From contig CANOBT010000039.1 of NCBI GenBank assembly GCA_947564305.1, positions 1 through 39,236 on the forward strand: a stretch of DNA of 39,236 nucleotides. Direction: 5' to 3'. The stretch comes from an uncultured Lachnospiraceae bacterium. Its GTDB lineage: Bacteria; Bacillota_A; Clostridia; Lachnospirales; Lachnospiraceae. Positions 24,253-31,744 of the stretch are shown piece by piece. The notes under the pieces were generated by a model, which saw nothing but the letters and a program-made list of their open reading frames with translations, did no database searches and was not told the DNA's origin. How positions within the stretch are numbered: the first letter of the stretch is position 1; every line of letters begins with the position of its first letter. Made by a program: the position numbers and the translations under genes.

Positions 24253-25488
24253 ATGAATATTAAAGAATGGAACTGGCGGATCATTCCGGCGAGGAAAAAA
24301 GAAAAGAAAACAGGTAAATACGAAAAGAATAAGGAACATATCAAACAGGTAAAACAGCGAAAACGAAAGGAATGGATTGGACATATTAAGGAAGAAATGT
24401 TAAAGCATAAACGTATTTTGGTTGTGTGTGGCAGTGTCTTAATATGTCTTCTTGTTGCGCTGTGCGGAGTTGTTGTAGTCAGGGCAATAGGAAGGAATCG
24501 TCTTTACAGCAGAGCGGAAGCCAACCAACCGAATATGCAGTTGGAATCAGAACTGGAGACTGAGAAAGAAGAAAGCACTGAGGAGCCTGAGACCGAGACC
24601 AAGAAGAGTGAATGGAAAGAGGGATGGGTCAAGTACAAGGGTAAGATTTATGAATATAAAGAAGATATTCTCACTTTCCTGATCATGGGTATTGATAAGA
24701 ACAGCGATGTGAAAGAAGTAAAGGAAGGTACTGACGGCGGTCAGGCTGACGCGCTGTTCCTTGCGGTTGTAGATTCGACAGATAAGTCGATTAAGATCAT
24801 CGGCATTAACAGGAATTCCATGACTGATATCAAGATCTATAATGAAGAAGGCAATTATGTCGATACAGTAAAGGCACAGATTGCAGTACAACATGGATTT
24901 GGTAATGGTTTGGAAAAGAGCTGTGAATATCAGAAAGAAGCAGTTGAGAATTTATTCTATAGTTTGCCTATTCATGGATATGCCGCAATTAACATGAGCG
25001 CCATTGAGACGATCAATGATGCGGTTGGCGGTGTAGAAGTAACAGTTTTGGAGGATCTGACGAATATTGATAAAAGTCTTGTAAAAGATGAAAAGGCTCA
25101 TTTGATGGGTAAAAGCGCTTTCTGGTATTTGAAATATCGAGATACCAAGGTTTTTGCTTCATCCGATCTACGGCTTGCGAGGCAGAAACAATATTTGAAT
25201 AGCTTTATTGATGCCGCAAAGAAGGCGGCCAAAGAAGATATCTCCGTGGTGCTGAATCTTTATCAGGCGGTTATGCCGCAGATGGTTACCGATGTTTCGC
25301 TGGATGAGGTCGCATATCTTGCGCCTATATTGTTGGATTATCAGTTTGGAGAGAAGAGCTTTTACACAATGAAGGGCGAAACAGTCATGGGAGAGCAGTT
25401 TGAAGAATTTTACCCTGATGAGACCGCCTTATATGAAATGATTTTGGAGGTTTTCTATGAAGAAGTGGAACAGAACGAAAGTGAGTAG
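24253..25488 (+). CDS. LCP (LytR-CpsA-Psr) family protein, copy 2
   Basis: This is the paralogue of the LCP gene at 3441, and probably the ligase that attaches one of the two polymers to the wall. The start at 24253 has GGAG at 24241-24244; a GTG at 24235 is less likely. Compared with copy 1 it has a long basic cytoplasmic head (about 55 residues, with KKEKKTGKYEKNK and KQRKRKEW) before the membrane segment (about residues 58-80). An acidic linker (ETEKEESTEEPETETKK) then leads to the LCP domain, with FLIMGIDKNSDVKEV, GGQADALFLAV, GINRNSMTDI, NDAVGGVEV and FWYLKYRD. The usual PRD Asp is Asn here too. The end overlaps the lipoprotein gene by 32 bases, so the two are co-translated. Confidence 0.9.
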   Translation: MNIKEWNWRIIPARKKEKKTGKYEKNKEHIKQVKQRKRKEWIGHIKEEMLKHKRILVVCGSVLICLLVALCGVVVVRAIGRNRLYSRAEANQPNMQLESELETEKEESTEEPETETKKSEWKEGWVKYKGKIYEYKEDILTFLIMGIDKNSDVKEVKEGTDGGQADALFLAVVDSTDKSIKIIGINRNSMTDIKIYNEEGNYVDTVKAQIAVQHGFGNGLEKSCEYQKEAVENLFYSLPIHGYAAINMSAIETINDAVGGVEVTVLEDLTNIDKSLVKDEKAHLMGKSAFWYLKYRDTKVFASSDLRLARQKQYLNSFIDAAKKAAKEDISVVLNLYQAVMPQMVTDVSLDEVAYLAPILLDYQFGEKSFYTMKGETVMGEQFEEFYPDETALYEMILEVFYEEVEQNESE

Positions 25489-26410
25489 TTCGAAGAATAA
25501 AGCAGCAGGTGTTATATTGGCAGCTGTAGTGGCTGCTCTTGCAGTAGGATGTGGTGGAGAAGCGCCTGCGGCAGAGACAGATCAGCCAACAGCAGAAAGT
25601 GAGACTGCGGAGACAGAGGCGGCTGAAAATGCTGAGTCAGATATAGCAGCAGAAGGAACAGAGAGTGAAGATGCTGCTGCAGCGCTTCCCGAAACAGATG
25701 AGGCTGCAGAGGCGGAGAATGGAGAAGGTGCTGCAGATGCGGAGGCGCCAACAGACAGCTCGGCCACAGGGATTGCAAATGAGTCGGCGAAAGATGCAAA
25801 GATTGATTTTGACGCTCTGAAGGCTGAAAATCCTGAAATTTTTGGATGGTTACATATTCCGGATACATCGATTGATGCGCCTATCCTGCAGAGCGCTGAG
25901 AGTGATGATTATTATGAGACTCATAACGCTATGAAAGAAGCTGATGAAGGCGGCGCTTTGTATATTGAAGCGGCTAATTTATCATCTATGTGTGATTTTA
26001 ATACCGTTATTCATGGCAAGACTGCTGAGGATGGGGCAAACGGTATATTCGCAGATTTGTATCAGTTTGCCGATCCGGATTTCTTTGATAGTCATGAGCA
26101 GCTCTATGTCTATCTTGACGGTAATGTGTTAACTTATGAAGTGTTTGCCGCTTTTGAGAGAGAGAATACCAGTCTGATCAGGACATATGATTTTACTTAT
26201 CTGGCAGGCTGCAATCAGTTTTTGGAAGATGTGTACAATATCAGAGAGATGAATATGATGATCCGTACAGGATGGGAGGATGTAACACCCTATCATTTCC
26301 TGGTTACATTGACGACAAGCAAAGGAGAAAATCCTGATAAGCAGTTTGTCGTATTGGCAGCGCTTATCGATGATCCTGCAGGAAATATTGACCGGGCAGT
26401 TATGGAATAA
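25457..26410 (+). CDS. Sortase-B-like lipoprotein lacking the catalytic triad (pseudo-sortase)
   Basis: Residues 1-31 are a lipoprotein signal, and ALAVGC gives the lipobox with Cys32. An A/E/T-rich acidic linker runs to about residue 110. The rest aligns with class B sortases: NPEIFGWLHIPDTSIDAPIL, DDYYETHNAMKE, GALYIEAAN, NTVIHGKT, ANGIFADLYQFADPDFFD and LVTLTTSKGENPDKQFVV. In active sortase B these last blocks read like NTVIYGHN and TLSTC with a following RFVV. Here the catalytic His position is Lys188, the Cys is Ser288 and the Arg is Gln296. All three are missing, so transpeptidase activity is not expected. The gene overlaps LCP 2 and precedes secreted protein copy 2. A binding or scaffold role at the outer membrane face is plausible, but inferred. 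Confidence 0.82.
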   Translation: MKKWNRTKVSSSKNKAAGVILAAVVAALAVGCGGEAPAAETDQPTAESETAETEAAENAESDIAAEGTESEDAAAALPETDEAAEAENGEGAADAEAPTDSSATGIANESAKDAKIDFDALKAENPEIFGWLHIPDTSIDAPILQSAESDDYYETHNAMKEADEGGALYIEAANLSSMCDFNTVIHGKTAEDGANGIFADLYQFADPDFFDSHEQLYVYLDGNVLTYEVFAAFERENTSLIRTYDFTYLAGCNQFLEDVYNIREMNMMIRTGWEDVTPYHFLVTLTTSKGENPDKQFVVLAALIDDPAGNIDRAVME

Positions 26411-26437
26411 CAAGTGATAATGGAATGATATTTTAAG

Positions 26438-26469
26438 GTATTTCCATCCGGGAAACCGGATGTAAATAT
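26438..26469 (+). promoter_or_regulatory. GNRA-capped 5' UTR hairpin of secreted protein copy 2
   Basis: The stem 26445-26451 with 26456-26462 is closed by GAAA and extended by TATTT/AAATA (26439-26443 with 26464-26468) across one C-T mismatch. It is the same fold as at 4560-4593, with a different loop base. The following CCACACT at 26473-26479 can pair with AGTGTGG at 27172-27178 in the 3' UTR. Confidence 0.7.
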
Positions 26470-26506
26470 AAACCACACTTAGGCTTTGAAAGGAGGAAAG
26501 ACAAAC

Positions 26507-27085
26507 ATGTTGAAAAAAGTATTTGCGTTAGTATTAGCTGGCGCTATGGTAGTTTCCATGCCTGTTATGGCTGCTACAAGCCCTACAGCATCTGCTGTAG
26601 CATCTCAGGCCGTTGTTGCAACAACAACACCTACTCTCCCTATGAGTGAGACTCCGATCGGCATCGCTGCTGCAGAGGAAGGTAAGACCGTAGGCGAGTA
26701 TATGAACAATGCGGTTACAGAGTTACCGGGTCTTGATAAGGTTACACCTGTTGCACAGGGTGGTCACGTTATCATCAATGGTGCACCGAGCAACCAGACA
26801 TTTTCAGTTTTGAAACCTTACTATGCATATGTTACATTTGCTAAGACCTTTGCTAACAGCATCGGTGGTAAGGTATTGAACGTTGCTACGATCAAGGCTT
26901 CCGTATCCTTCAATACGGCAACTGTTAACTTCTACGCTAAGGGCGTTAAAGCTGGCCAGAACATCAAAGTTTACCAGTATGTAAACGGCTCTTGGGTTGA
27001 AGTAGAAGTAGCAGAAATCAGAGATGACCATGTTGTAGTTAACATGAAGTCTCTTGGAACACTTGCATTTGTTCAGCTTCCTTAA
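26507..27085 (+). CDS. Small secreted protein of unknown function, copy 2
   Basis: This is the paralogue of the gene at 4630, with most residues shared. The only start near the ribosome site (AAAGGAGG, 26489-26496) is ATG 26507, which settles the start of both copies. The signal peptide ends VSMPVMA, and the mature protein begins with the same A/S/T/V-rich stretch. The C-terminal domain is the most alike (ASVSFNTATVNFYAKGVKAG). A 59-base stretch (26876-26934) is identical to 4996-5054, including all silent positions. The protein stops at LAFVQLP, slightly shorter than copy 1. It lies directly before the priming transferase of locus B. The function is unknown; a shared role in export, attachment or wall layout of the two polymers is inferred from position only. 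Confidence 0.75.
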   Translation: MLKKVFALVLAGAMVVSMPVMAATSPTASAVASQAVVATTTPTLPMSETPIGIAAAEEGKTVGEYMNNAVTELPGLDKVTPVAQGGHVIINGAPSNQTFSVLKPYYAYVTFAKTFANSIGGKVLNVATIKASVSFNTATVNFYAKGVKAGQNIKVYQYVNGSWVEVEVAEIRDDHVVVNMKSLGTLAFVQLP

Positions 27086-27123
27086 GCTTGGCAAGTTGTT
27101 CAGTTTTTAGTTTTACGATTTTG

Positions 27124-27147
27124 TAATTAATCATGCATGATTAATTA
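27124..27147. repeat. 24-base perfect palindrome, copy 2
   Basis: This is identical in all 24 bases to 5238-5261 and lies at a similar distance after the secreted-protein stop (about 39 bases here, 24 in copy 1). It is centred between 27135 and 27136. Confidence 0.75.
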
Positions 27148-27156
27148 ATTTATGAA

Positions 27157-27226
27157 AGGTTTTCAATACCGAGTGTGGGGATTCAAGCGTGCTGTCGTTT
27201 CGGCGGCAGCACGTTTTCAATTTTCA
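27157..27226 (+). terminator. Conserved 26-base motif followed by a rho-independent terminator, copy 2
   Basis: Bases 27157-27182 match 5265-5290 exactly. The following stem 27188-27198 with 27203-27213 has a TTCG-type loop. It is followed by TTTTCAATTTTC, a good intrinsic terminator. Copy 1 keeps the stem but not the T-run, so the two cassettes probably differ in read-through to the locus behind them. From about 27227 to 27316 I see no further feature beyond A/T-rich sequence. Confidence 0.65.
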
Positions 27227-27316
27227 AATTTGAGATTAGTAGTATAATTGATTTTCTTTTTATTTCGTAGAGTAATTTATTTCAGTGTAAATAAGGCAGA
27301 TGTGAGGGGATAGCAC

Positions 27317-27997
27317 ATGGATGTACAGGCACTACAGCGGGAAAATGTTTTGTACAGTAAGGATGAATTGCAAAGAATTTGCAGTAGAAAAAGTACTATA
27401 TATTATTTTGTAAAGCGATTTTTTGATGTGGTTATGTCATTGTCAGCACTTGTTCTTTTATCTCCGGTGTTTTTTGTGGTTGCGATCATGATCAAGCTAG
27501 AGGATGGTGGCTGTGTTTTCTATGTACAGAATAGGACCGGACTCAATGGCAAAGTGTTTCGTATGTATAAATTCCGTAGTATGTGCAAGGATGCGGAGAA
27601 GATTCATAAACAGTTACTTTCTCAGAATGAATTGGATGGTCCTGCCTTTAAGATGAAGGATGATCCCAGGGTGACGAAGGTTGGGAAATTTATCCGCAGG
27701 ACAAGTATTGATGAATTGCCGCAGTTGGTTAATATCATTAAAGGCGAGATGAGTATAGTAGGCCCCAGGCCGCTTCCGACATATGAAGCGGAGCAGTGTA
27801 ATGATTATCAAAATCAAAGACTTCTGGTGAAGCCCGGTTTGACGTGTTATTGGCAGTGCTGTGGGAGGAATGATATTCCGTTTGATGAATGGATGGAGTT
27901 GGATCTGAAGTATATAAGAGAAGCGGGGATTTTGACGGACTGTAAGCTGATTTTAAAGACGGTAGTGGCTGTGCTCCGAAGTGATGGAGCGTATTAG
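27317..27997 (+). CDS. Priming sugar transferase (polyprenyl-phosphate PGT), locus B
   Basis: This is a 226-residue phosphoglycosyl transferase of the usual minimal kind. It has a reentrant helix near residues 36-58 (FFDVVMSLSALVLLSPVFFV), then FYVQNRTGLNGKVFRMYKFR, the catalytic Asp-Glu in RTSIDELPQLVNI, GEMSIVGPRPLP and KPGLTCYWQCCGRND. It transfers the first sugar phosphate of the locus B repeat unit to undecaprenyl phosphate. It is much closer to the family norm than the locus A enzyme at 10681. It sits directly after secreted protein copy 2 and a terminator, and a further hairpin with a T-run follows at 28214. It may therefore be transcribed alone or be subject to attenuation before the rest of locus B. 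Confidence 0.93.
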   Translation: MDVQALQRENVLYSKDELQRICSRKSTIYYFVKRFFDVVMSLSALVLLSPVFFVVAIMIKLEDGGCVFYVQNRTGLNGKVFRMYKFRSMCKDAEKIHKQLLSQNELDGPAFKMKDDPRVTKVGKFIRRTSIDELPQLVNIIKGEMSIVGPRPLPTYEAEQCNDYQNQRLLVKPGLTCYWQCCGRNDIPFDEWMELDLKYIREAGILTDCKLILKTVVAVLRSDGAY

Positions 27998-28335
27998 CTG
28001 ATAGAAGAATACGATGCTTATAAAGTATTGATGGAAATAGAGAGATCATCTATGATGGTTTGATCAAGAATAGATGCAAAAGAATTTGAATGAAAATATA
28101 TTGAAATGTTGAAGTCAGCCCGAAACAAAGTGAGATTATGTGAAATATAATGTAAAATGCAAAAGGTAATTCATTTTGCTTATTTTAAATAAGCGTTGTT
28201 TATAGATGGTTGGGTCTCTCAGCATAAGATATAATTATCTTAATTGTTGTGAGACTTTTCTCTTATAAGAGCAATTTGTGGATGAATAAAAGAAGTATGT
28301 AACTATTTAGCTAAGAGGATAGGATTATTTTTGAA
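27998..28335. other. Intergenic region between the priming transferase and locus B glycosyltransferase
   Basis: This is a gap of 338 A/T-rich bases with no gene I can support. It contains a TATAAT at 28146-28151 without a convincing -35 partner, and the terminator-like hairpin at 28214-28264. A break of this size inside an otherwise tight gene order suggests separate transcription or regulated read-through. Confidence 0.4.
28214..28264 (+). terminator. Two-part hairpin with T-run, terminator or attenuator
   Basis: The outer stem is 28214-28224 with 28245-28255 (one mismatch and one G-T pair). The inner perfect stem is TAAGATA/TATCTTA (28225-28231 with 28236-28242) around a TAAT loop. It is directly followed by TTTTCTCTT. 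The position ahead of the main locus B genes makes an attenuator as likely as a plain terminator. Confidence 0.55.
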
Positions 28336-29331
28336 ATGAGCGAAAATAAATTGGTATCAGTGATTGTGCCAGTATATAATGTTGAAAAATATTTGAAAAG
28401 ATGTGTGAATAGTATATTAAATCAGACGTATCGTACTTTGGAGATTATTTTGGTGGATGATGGTTCTACTGATCAGAGTGGCAAAATATGTGATGAGTAT
28501 GATAAGGAAAATATAAGTGTTAAGGTTGTTCATAAAAGTAATGGTGGGCTTTCTGATGCAAGAAATTTTGGCTTAGATATTGCAAAAGGAAAGTATGTCA
28601 CATTTATAGACAGTGATGATTGGATAAGAGAAGATTATATTGAGGTTCTTGTTAAAACACTTGAATATGGAAATACAAAGATAAGTGCATGTTCGTATCA
28701 AAAAGTGAATGAAATGGGAATGGCTAGGGAATGCGTAAAGAATTCAGACTATCTTAGTAATATAGAGGTATGGCATACTCTTGAGGCATATCAGCATTTA
28801 TTTTTGAATAAACAGATTGATTGTAGTGCATGTGCAAAATTGTATGAACGTGCATTGTTTTATGATATTAGATTTCCGGTTGGAAAATTGTATGAAGATC
28901 AATTCACTACATATAAGGTGTTTCACCATGCACAAGGAGTTACGTATGTAAATGAAGATATGTATTACTACTTTAATCGTCCAGAAAGTATACAAAATGA
29001 ACAGTTTTCCATTAATAAAATGGATGAACTGGAAGCAAATTTAGAGTGTGTTCAATTTGTAGAAGAGAAGTATCCTCAACTACGTGAAGAAGTATCCTGT
29101 AAGTTAGTCAGCTCTTGTTTTCATATGCTTTTTGCAATTGAAAATAGAACCATTTGGAAAAAGCAGGTAGAGCAATTAGAGAAAATTATTAAAATGAATA
29201 GGAGAAAAATGATAGTTGGGTGGAATGTGAATAGAAAAGTTCGTTTAGGATGTTTGTGCAGCTATTTTGGGTTTGGGTTAACTAGATGGATTTATTTGAA
29301 AAGTGGAGTACGAGGAAAAATTAATATTTAA
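28336..29331 (+). CDS. Glycosyltransferase family 2, locus B
   Basis: This is a GT-A glycosyltransferase of 331 residues acting on the lipid-linked repeat unit in the cytoplasm. Motifs are SVIVPVYNVEKYL, EIILVDDGSTDQSGK, HKSNGGLSDARN and the metal-binding FIDSDDW, followed by a variable C-terminal half with KLYEDQFTTYKVF. It is the first gene after the attenuator-like hairpin. The N-terminal third is clearly of the same type as the locus A enzyme at 14240, but the rest differs. Donor, acceptor and linkage cannot be read from the sequence. The gene is markedly A/T-rich, like the rest of locus B. Confidence 0.93.
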   Translation: MSENKLVSVIVPVYNVEKYLKRCVNSILNQTYRTLEIILVDDGSTDQSGKICDEYDKENISVKVVHKSNGGLSDARNFGLDIAKGKYVTFIDSDDWIREDYIEVLVKTLEYGNTKISACSYQKVNEMGMARECVKNSDYLSNIEVWHTLEAYQHLFLNKQIDCSACAKLYERALFYDIRFPVGKLYEDQFTTYKVFHHAQGVTYVNEDMYYYFNRPESIQNEQFSINKMDELEANLECVQFVEEKYPQLREEVSCKLVSSCFHMLFAIENRTIWKKQVEQLEKIIKMNRRKMIVGWNVNRKVRLGCLCSYFGFGLTRWIYLKSGVRGKINI

Positions 29332-29369
29332 TAGGATCGATATAATTTGTTCAGAATTGGGGTTTTAAT

Positions 29370-30554
29370 ATGGAGAAAATAATGAAATTAGATTTCAAAA
29401 AATATACATTGATAGAGATATACATATTTTTTATATTATTAAGCTTTAATATTACAAACATTTTTGTAGTTACGATTGGAAATAGAACAATACATATTCA
29501 CCACATAATTTCAGCTATTTTTTTTGTTTGGACAACGTTTCGGTTCAAAAGGGTATCTTTAAAGATAAATATGTTAATTGTGTATTATTTTTTTGCATTA
29601 TTTGTAAGCATTATTATTTTACCAAAATATGGTATGGGAGCAACGGTGGTAAATATAGTATATTGTTTGATGTTATTTTCAATTATATCGGCATGGAAAG
29701 ATGAGATAGATCAAGAAAAATTGCATCAGATAATTCAGCAAGTCGGGTATTTCTTTGCGATTGCAATTGTTATAAATTTACTAATTCAATGGAAAACAGT
29801 ATTTTATTCTTTTGAATCGAAAGCAACACATCTGTTGACTAAGACCCTAGTGGCAGGAGGAGCTAATATTGAAGCAACATTTCTTGCAACTTATGCATGC
29901 TTTTTATTGTATAAGAAAAAGTATGGCTTTTGGATCTTTTCTTTACTAATATCTATATTGTACTCATCTCGTGTAGCAATAATTCTTAATATGTTCAGTT
30001 TAGGTTTGTATCTAGTTAGTTTCATGAAAAATAAAAAGATAAAAGATATAGACAGAATAAAAACGAAGCATACAGTTATTTTATTAGTTGGATTTATTGT
30101 AATAATGGGGATAATGTACAGTAGAGGATATTTTAATCAAGTGATAGGGAGATTTTTAAATATTGGAAAAGATAGTGGCTCTTCAGCAAGAATTCAATTA
30201 TGGATAAATGCTTTGAAAGTTTTCAAAACACATCCTTTTGGGATAGGAGTAGGAAATGCTATTACTTATGCAAATAGTCTTATGGAAGAAAAAATTAACT
30301 TAAATAATATACATTGTGTATATTTACAAACATTGGTAGAAACGGGATTTGTTGGATTTATAATATTTTTATTGAGTGTATATCAGATTGTTAAGAAGTC
30401 ATTTTCGACATGGCTTTCAGATCCCTTAGGGGCGATGCTGTTGGGATATTTGTTGTGTAGTCTTCTTCAATTTAGAGGAACTGAGCCGTTTTATATATTG
30501 CTCTGGGCATTATTTTTGTTAAAAGAATATTCGGTAGAGTATAAGCAAAATTAA
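29370..30554 (+). CDS. O-antigen polymerase/ligase-type membrane protein (Wzy-like), locus B
   Basis: This is a 394-residue polytopic protein with about 10 hydrophobic segments. The late part has SSARIQLWINALKVFKTHPF, then GIGVGNAITYANS and NNIHCVYLQTLVETGFVG, which fits the Wzy_C/WaaL-type block. By position and topology it is the polymerase of locus B. Sequence likeness to the locus A polymerase at 16395 is not obvious beyond this block, as expected for a fast-changing family. The start has no strong ribosome site, and an in-frame ATG twelve bases on is possible. Confidence 0.82.
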   Translation: MEKIMKLDFKKYTLIEIYIFFILLSFNITNIFVVTIGNRTIHIHHIISAIFFVWTTFRFKRVSLKINMLIVYYFFALFVSIIILPKYGMGATVVNIVYCLMLFSIISAWKDEIDQEKLHQIIQQVGYFFAIAIVINLLIQWKTVFYSFESKATHLLTKTLVAGGANIEATFLATYACFLLYKKKYGFWIFSLLISILYSSRVAIILNMFSLGLYLVSFMKNKKIKDIDRIKTKHTVILLVGFIVIMGIMYSRGYFNQVIGRFLNIGKDSGSSARIQLWINALKVFKTHPFGIGVGNAITYANSLMEEKINLNNIHCVYLQTLVETGFVGFIIFLLSVYQIVKKSFSTWLSDPLGAMLLGYLLCSLLQFRGTEPFYILLWALFLLKEYSVEYKQN

Positions 30555-30565
30555 GGAGAAGCATT

Positions 30566-31684
30566 ATGAAAAGAAATAGAGAAGGCTGCGTACTTTTTTT
30601 CTGTAATACCTATATGCAGTTGATTAATGCGATACAGATTAAACTTAAGTTATTACAAGATATAGAGGCAGATATTCTCTTATCAGATCATTCTCAAAAT
30701 ACAGAAAGAGTAGCAAAAGCGTTGGAGAATGTAAAACTGTTTCGAAGAGTAAGAGTTGTTAGAACAAAATATTATACGTATGAACAAAATTTATGGGAGG
30801 ATATTAAAGATATTATTACAATGACAGTAGGAAAGGGGGAAAAATATAGAAAACTCATTTGGGAAAGGGATATTAAATATGATGCGATTTTTTATTATAA
30901 TTTGAGTTTACTTACGTACCTTGTATATGATATTAGTAAGAAAAATGGAGTTGAACCAGAGTGTATTCGTTATGAAGAAGGAATAGCCAGTTATCCTTCA
31001 ATGAAAAGGGTTGATTCAGGAAAACGAATAAAATTAGTACGCATTATTAGAACAGTGCTTTGTAAGAAAGATGTATTTAAAAGTACAAGATATTTCTATT
31101 GTTTTTATCCGGAGCTATTTCATGGATCTCCGGAACAGATTTGTTATCAAATACCTTTTTTAAAAAAGCAGGATTATCAGTTAATTGAATTACTAAATAA
31201 TACTTTTGGGTATGCTCCAGTAAAGTTCAGACAAAAGTATATTTATTTTTCTACATCGATGGATATTGATGGTAAAAAAATTGAAGAAGATCAGCTTGTA
31301 AAACAATTGGCAGAGAGTTTGGGCAAAGATAATGTAATTATTAAAGTGCATCCACGTGATACAAGAAATATATATCGCAATATGGGATTAGAGATTTTAG
31401 AGAATTCTGAAATTCCGTGGGAAATTATACAGTTGAATAATGAATTTAGTGATAAAATTTTTATTTCACTATCTAGTGGAAGTATTTTAAATGCATCTGC
31501 GATGTTAAATGAAAATATTAGAACTTATTACTTGTTTCCTTGTATTAAAGGAAAGGATCAGGCGTTTGATGAATATTGTCTAGTGCTTGGTAAGTTAGTG
31601 AAGGAGTTGCAGGGATTAGGGTATTGTACTCACCATGAAATAATATCTCAGATTGATAAAATAGTTGAAGATGAGAGTAGATAA
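30566..31684 (+). CDS. GT-B glycosyltransferase with bacterial sialyltransferase motifs
   Basis: The 372-residue protein carries the short motifs common to bacterial sialyltransferase families GT38, GT52 and GT80. These are an acidic-acidic-Gly motif (YEEGIASY, E137-E138-G139), an HP motif (KVHPRD, H262-P263) and a later Ser pair in FISLSSGSILN. The start ATG 30566 has AAGGAG just before it. Family members use CMP-activated sialic acid or related acids. This agrees with the CMP-sugar synthetase at 34500 in the same locus. The precise family is uncertain, as the rest of the sequence is divergent, and a CMP-Kdo- or other CMP-ulosonate-using enzyme is equally possible. It probably adds the acidic sugar made by the genes at 34500-38827. 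Confidence 0.72.
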   Translation: MKRNREGCVLFFCNTYMQLINAIQIKLKLLQDIEADILLSDHSQNTERVAKALENVKLFRRVRVVRTKYYTYEQNLWEDIKDIITMTVGKGEKYRKLIWERDIKYDAIFYYNLSLLTYLVYDISKKNGVEPECIRYEEGIASYPSMKRVDSGKRIKLVRIIRTVLCKKDVFKSTRYFYCFYPELFHGSPEQICYQIPFLKKQDYQLIELLNNTFGYAPVKFRQKYIYFSTSMDIDGKKIEEDQLVKQLAESLGKDNVIIKVHPRDTRNIYRNMGLEILENSEIPWEIIQLNNEFSDKIFISLSSGSILNASAMLNENIRTYYLFPCIKGKDQAFDEYCLVLGKLVKELQGLGYCTHHEIISQIDKIVEDESR

Positions 31685-31744
31685 ACGCAGATTGAGGATG
31701 TTTTAGATCTATTAAAAGTGAGGATAAGAGGAGGTAGTTAAAAT

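Noticed and set aside
25512..25868. Minus-strand reading frames opposite the pseudo-sortase linker
   Set aside because: They arise from the low-complexity A/E-rich linker read in reverse and have no start signals.
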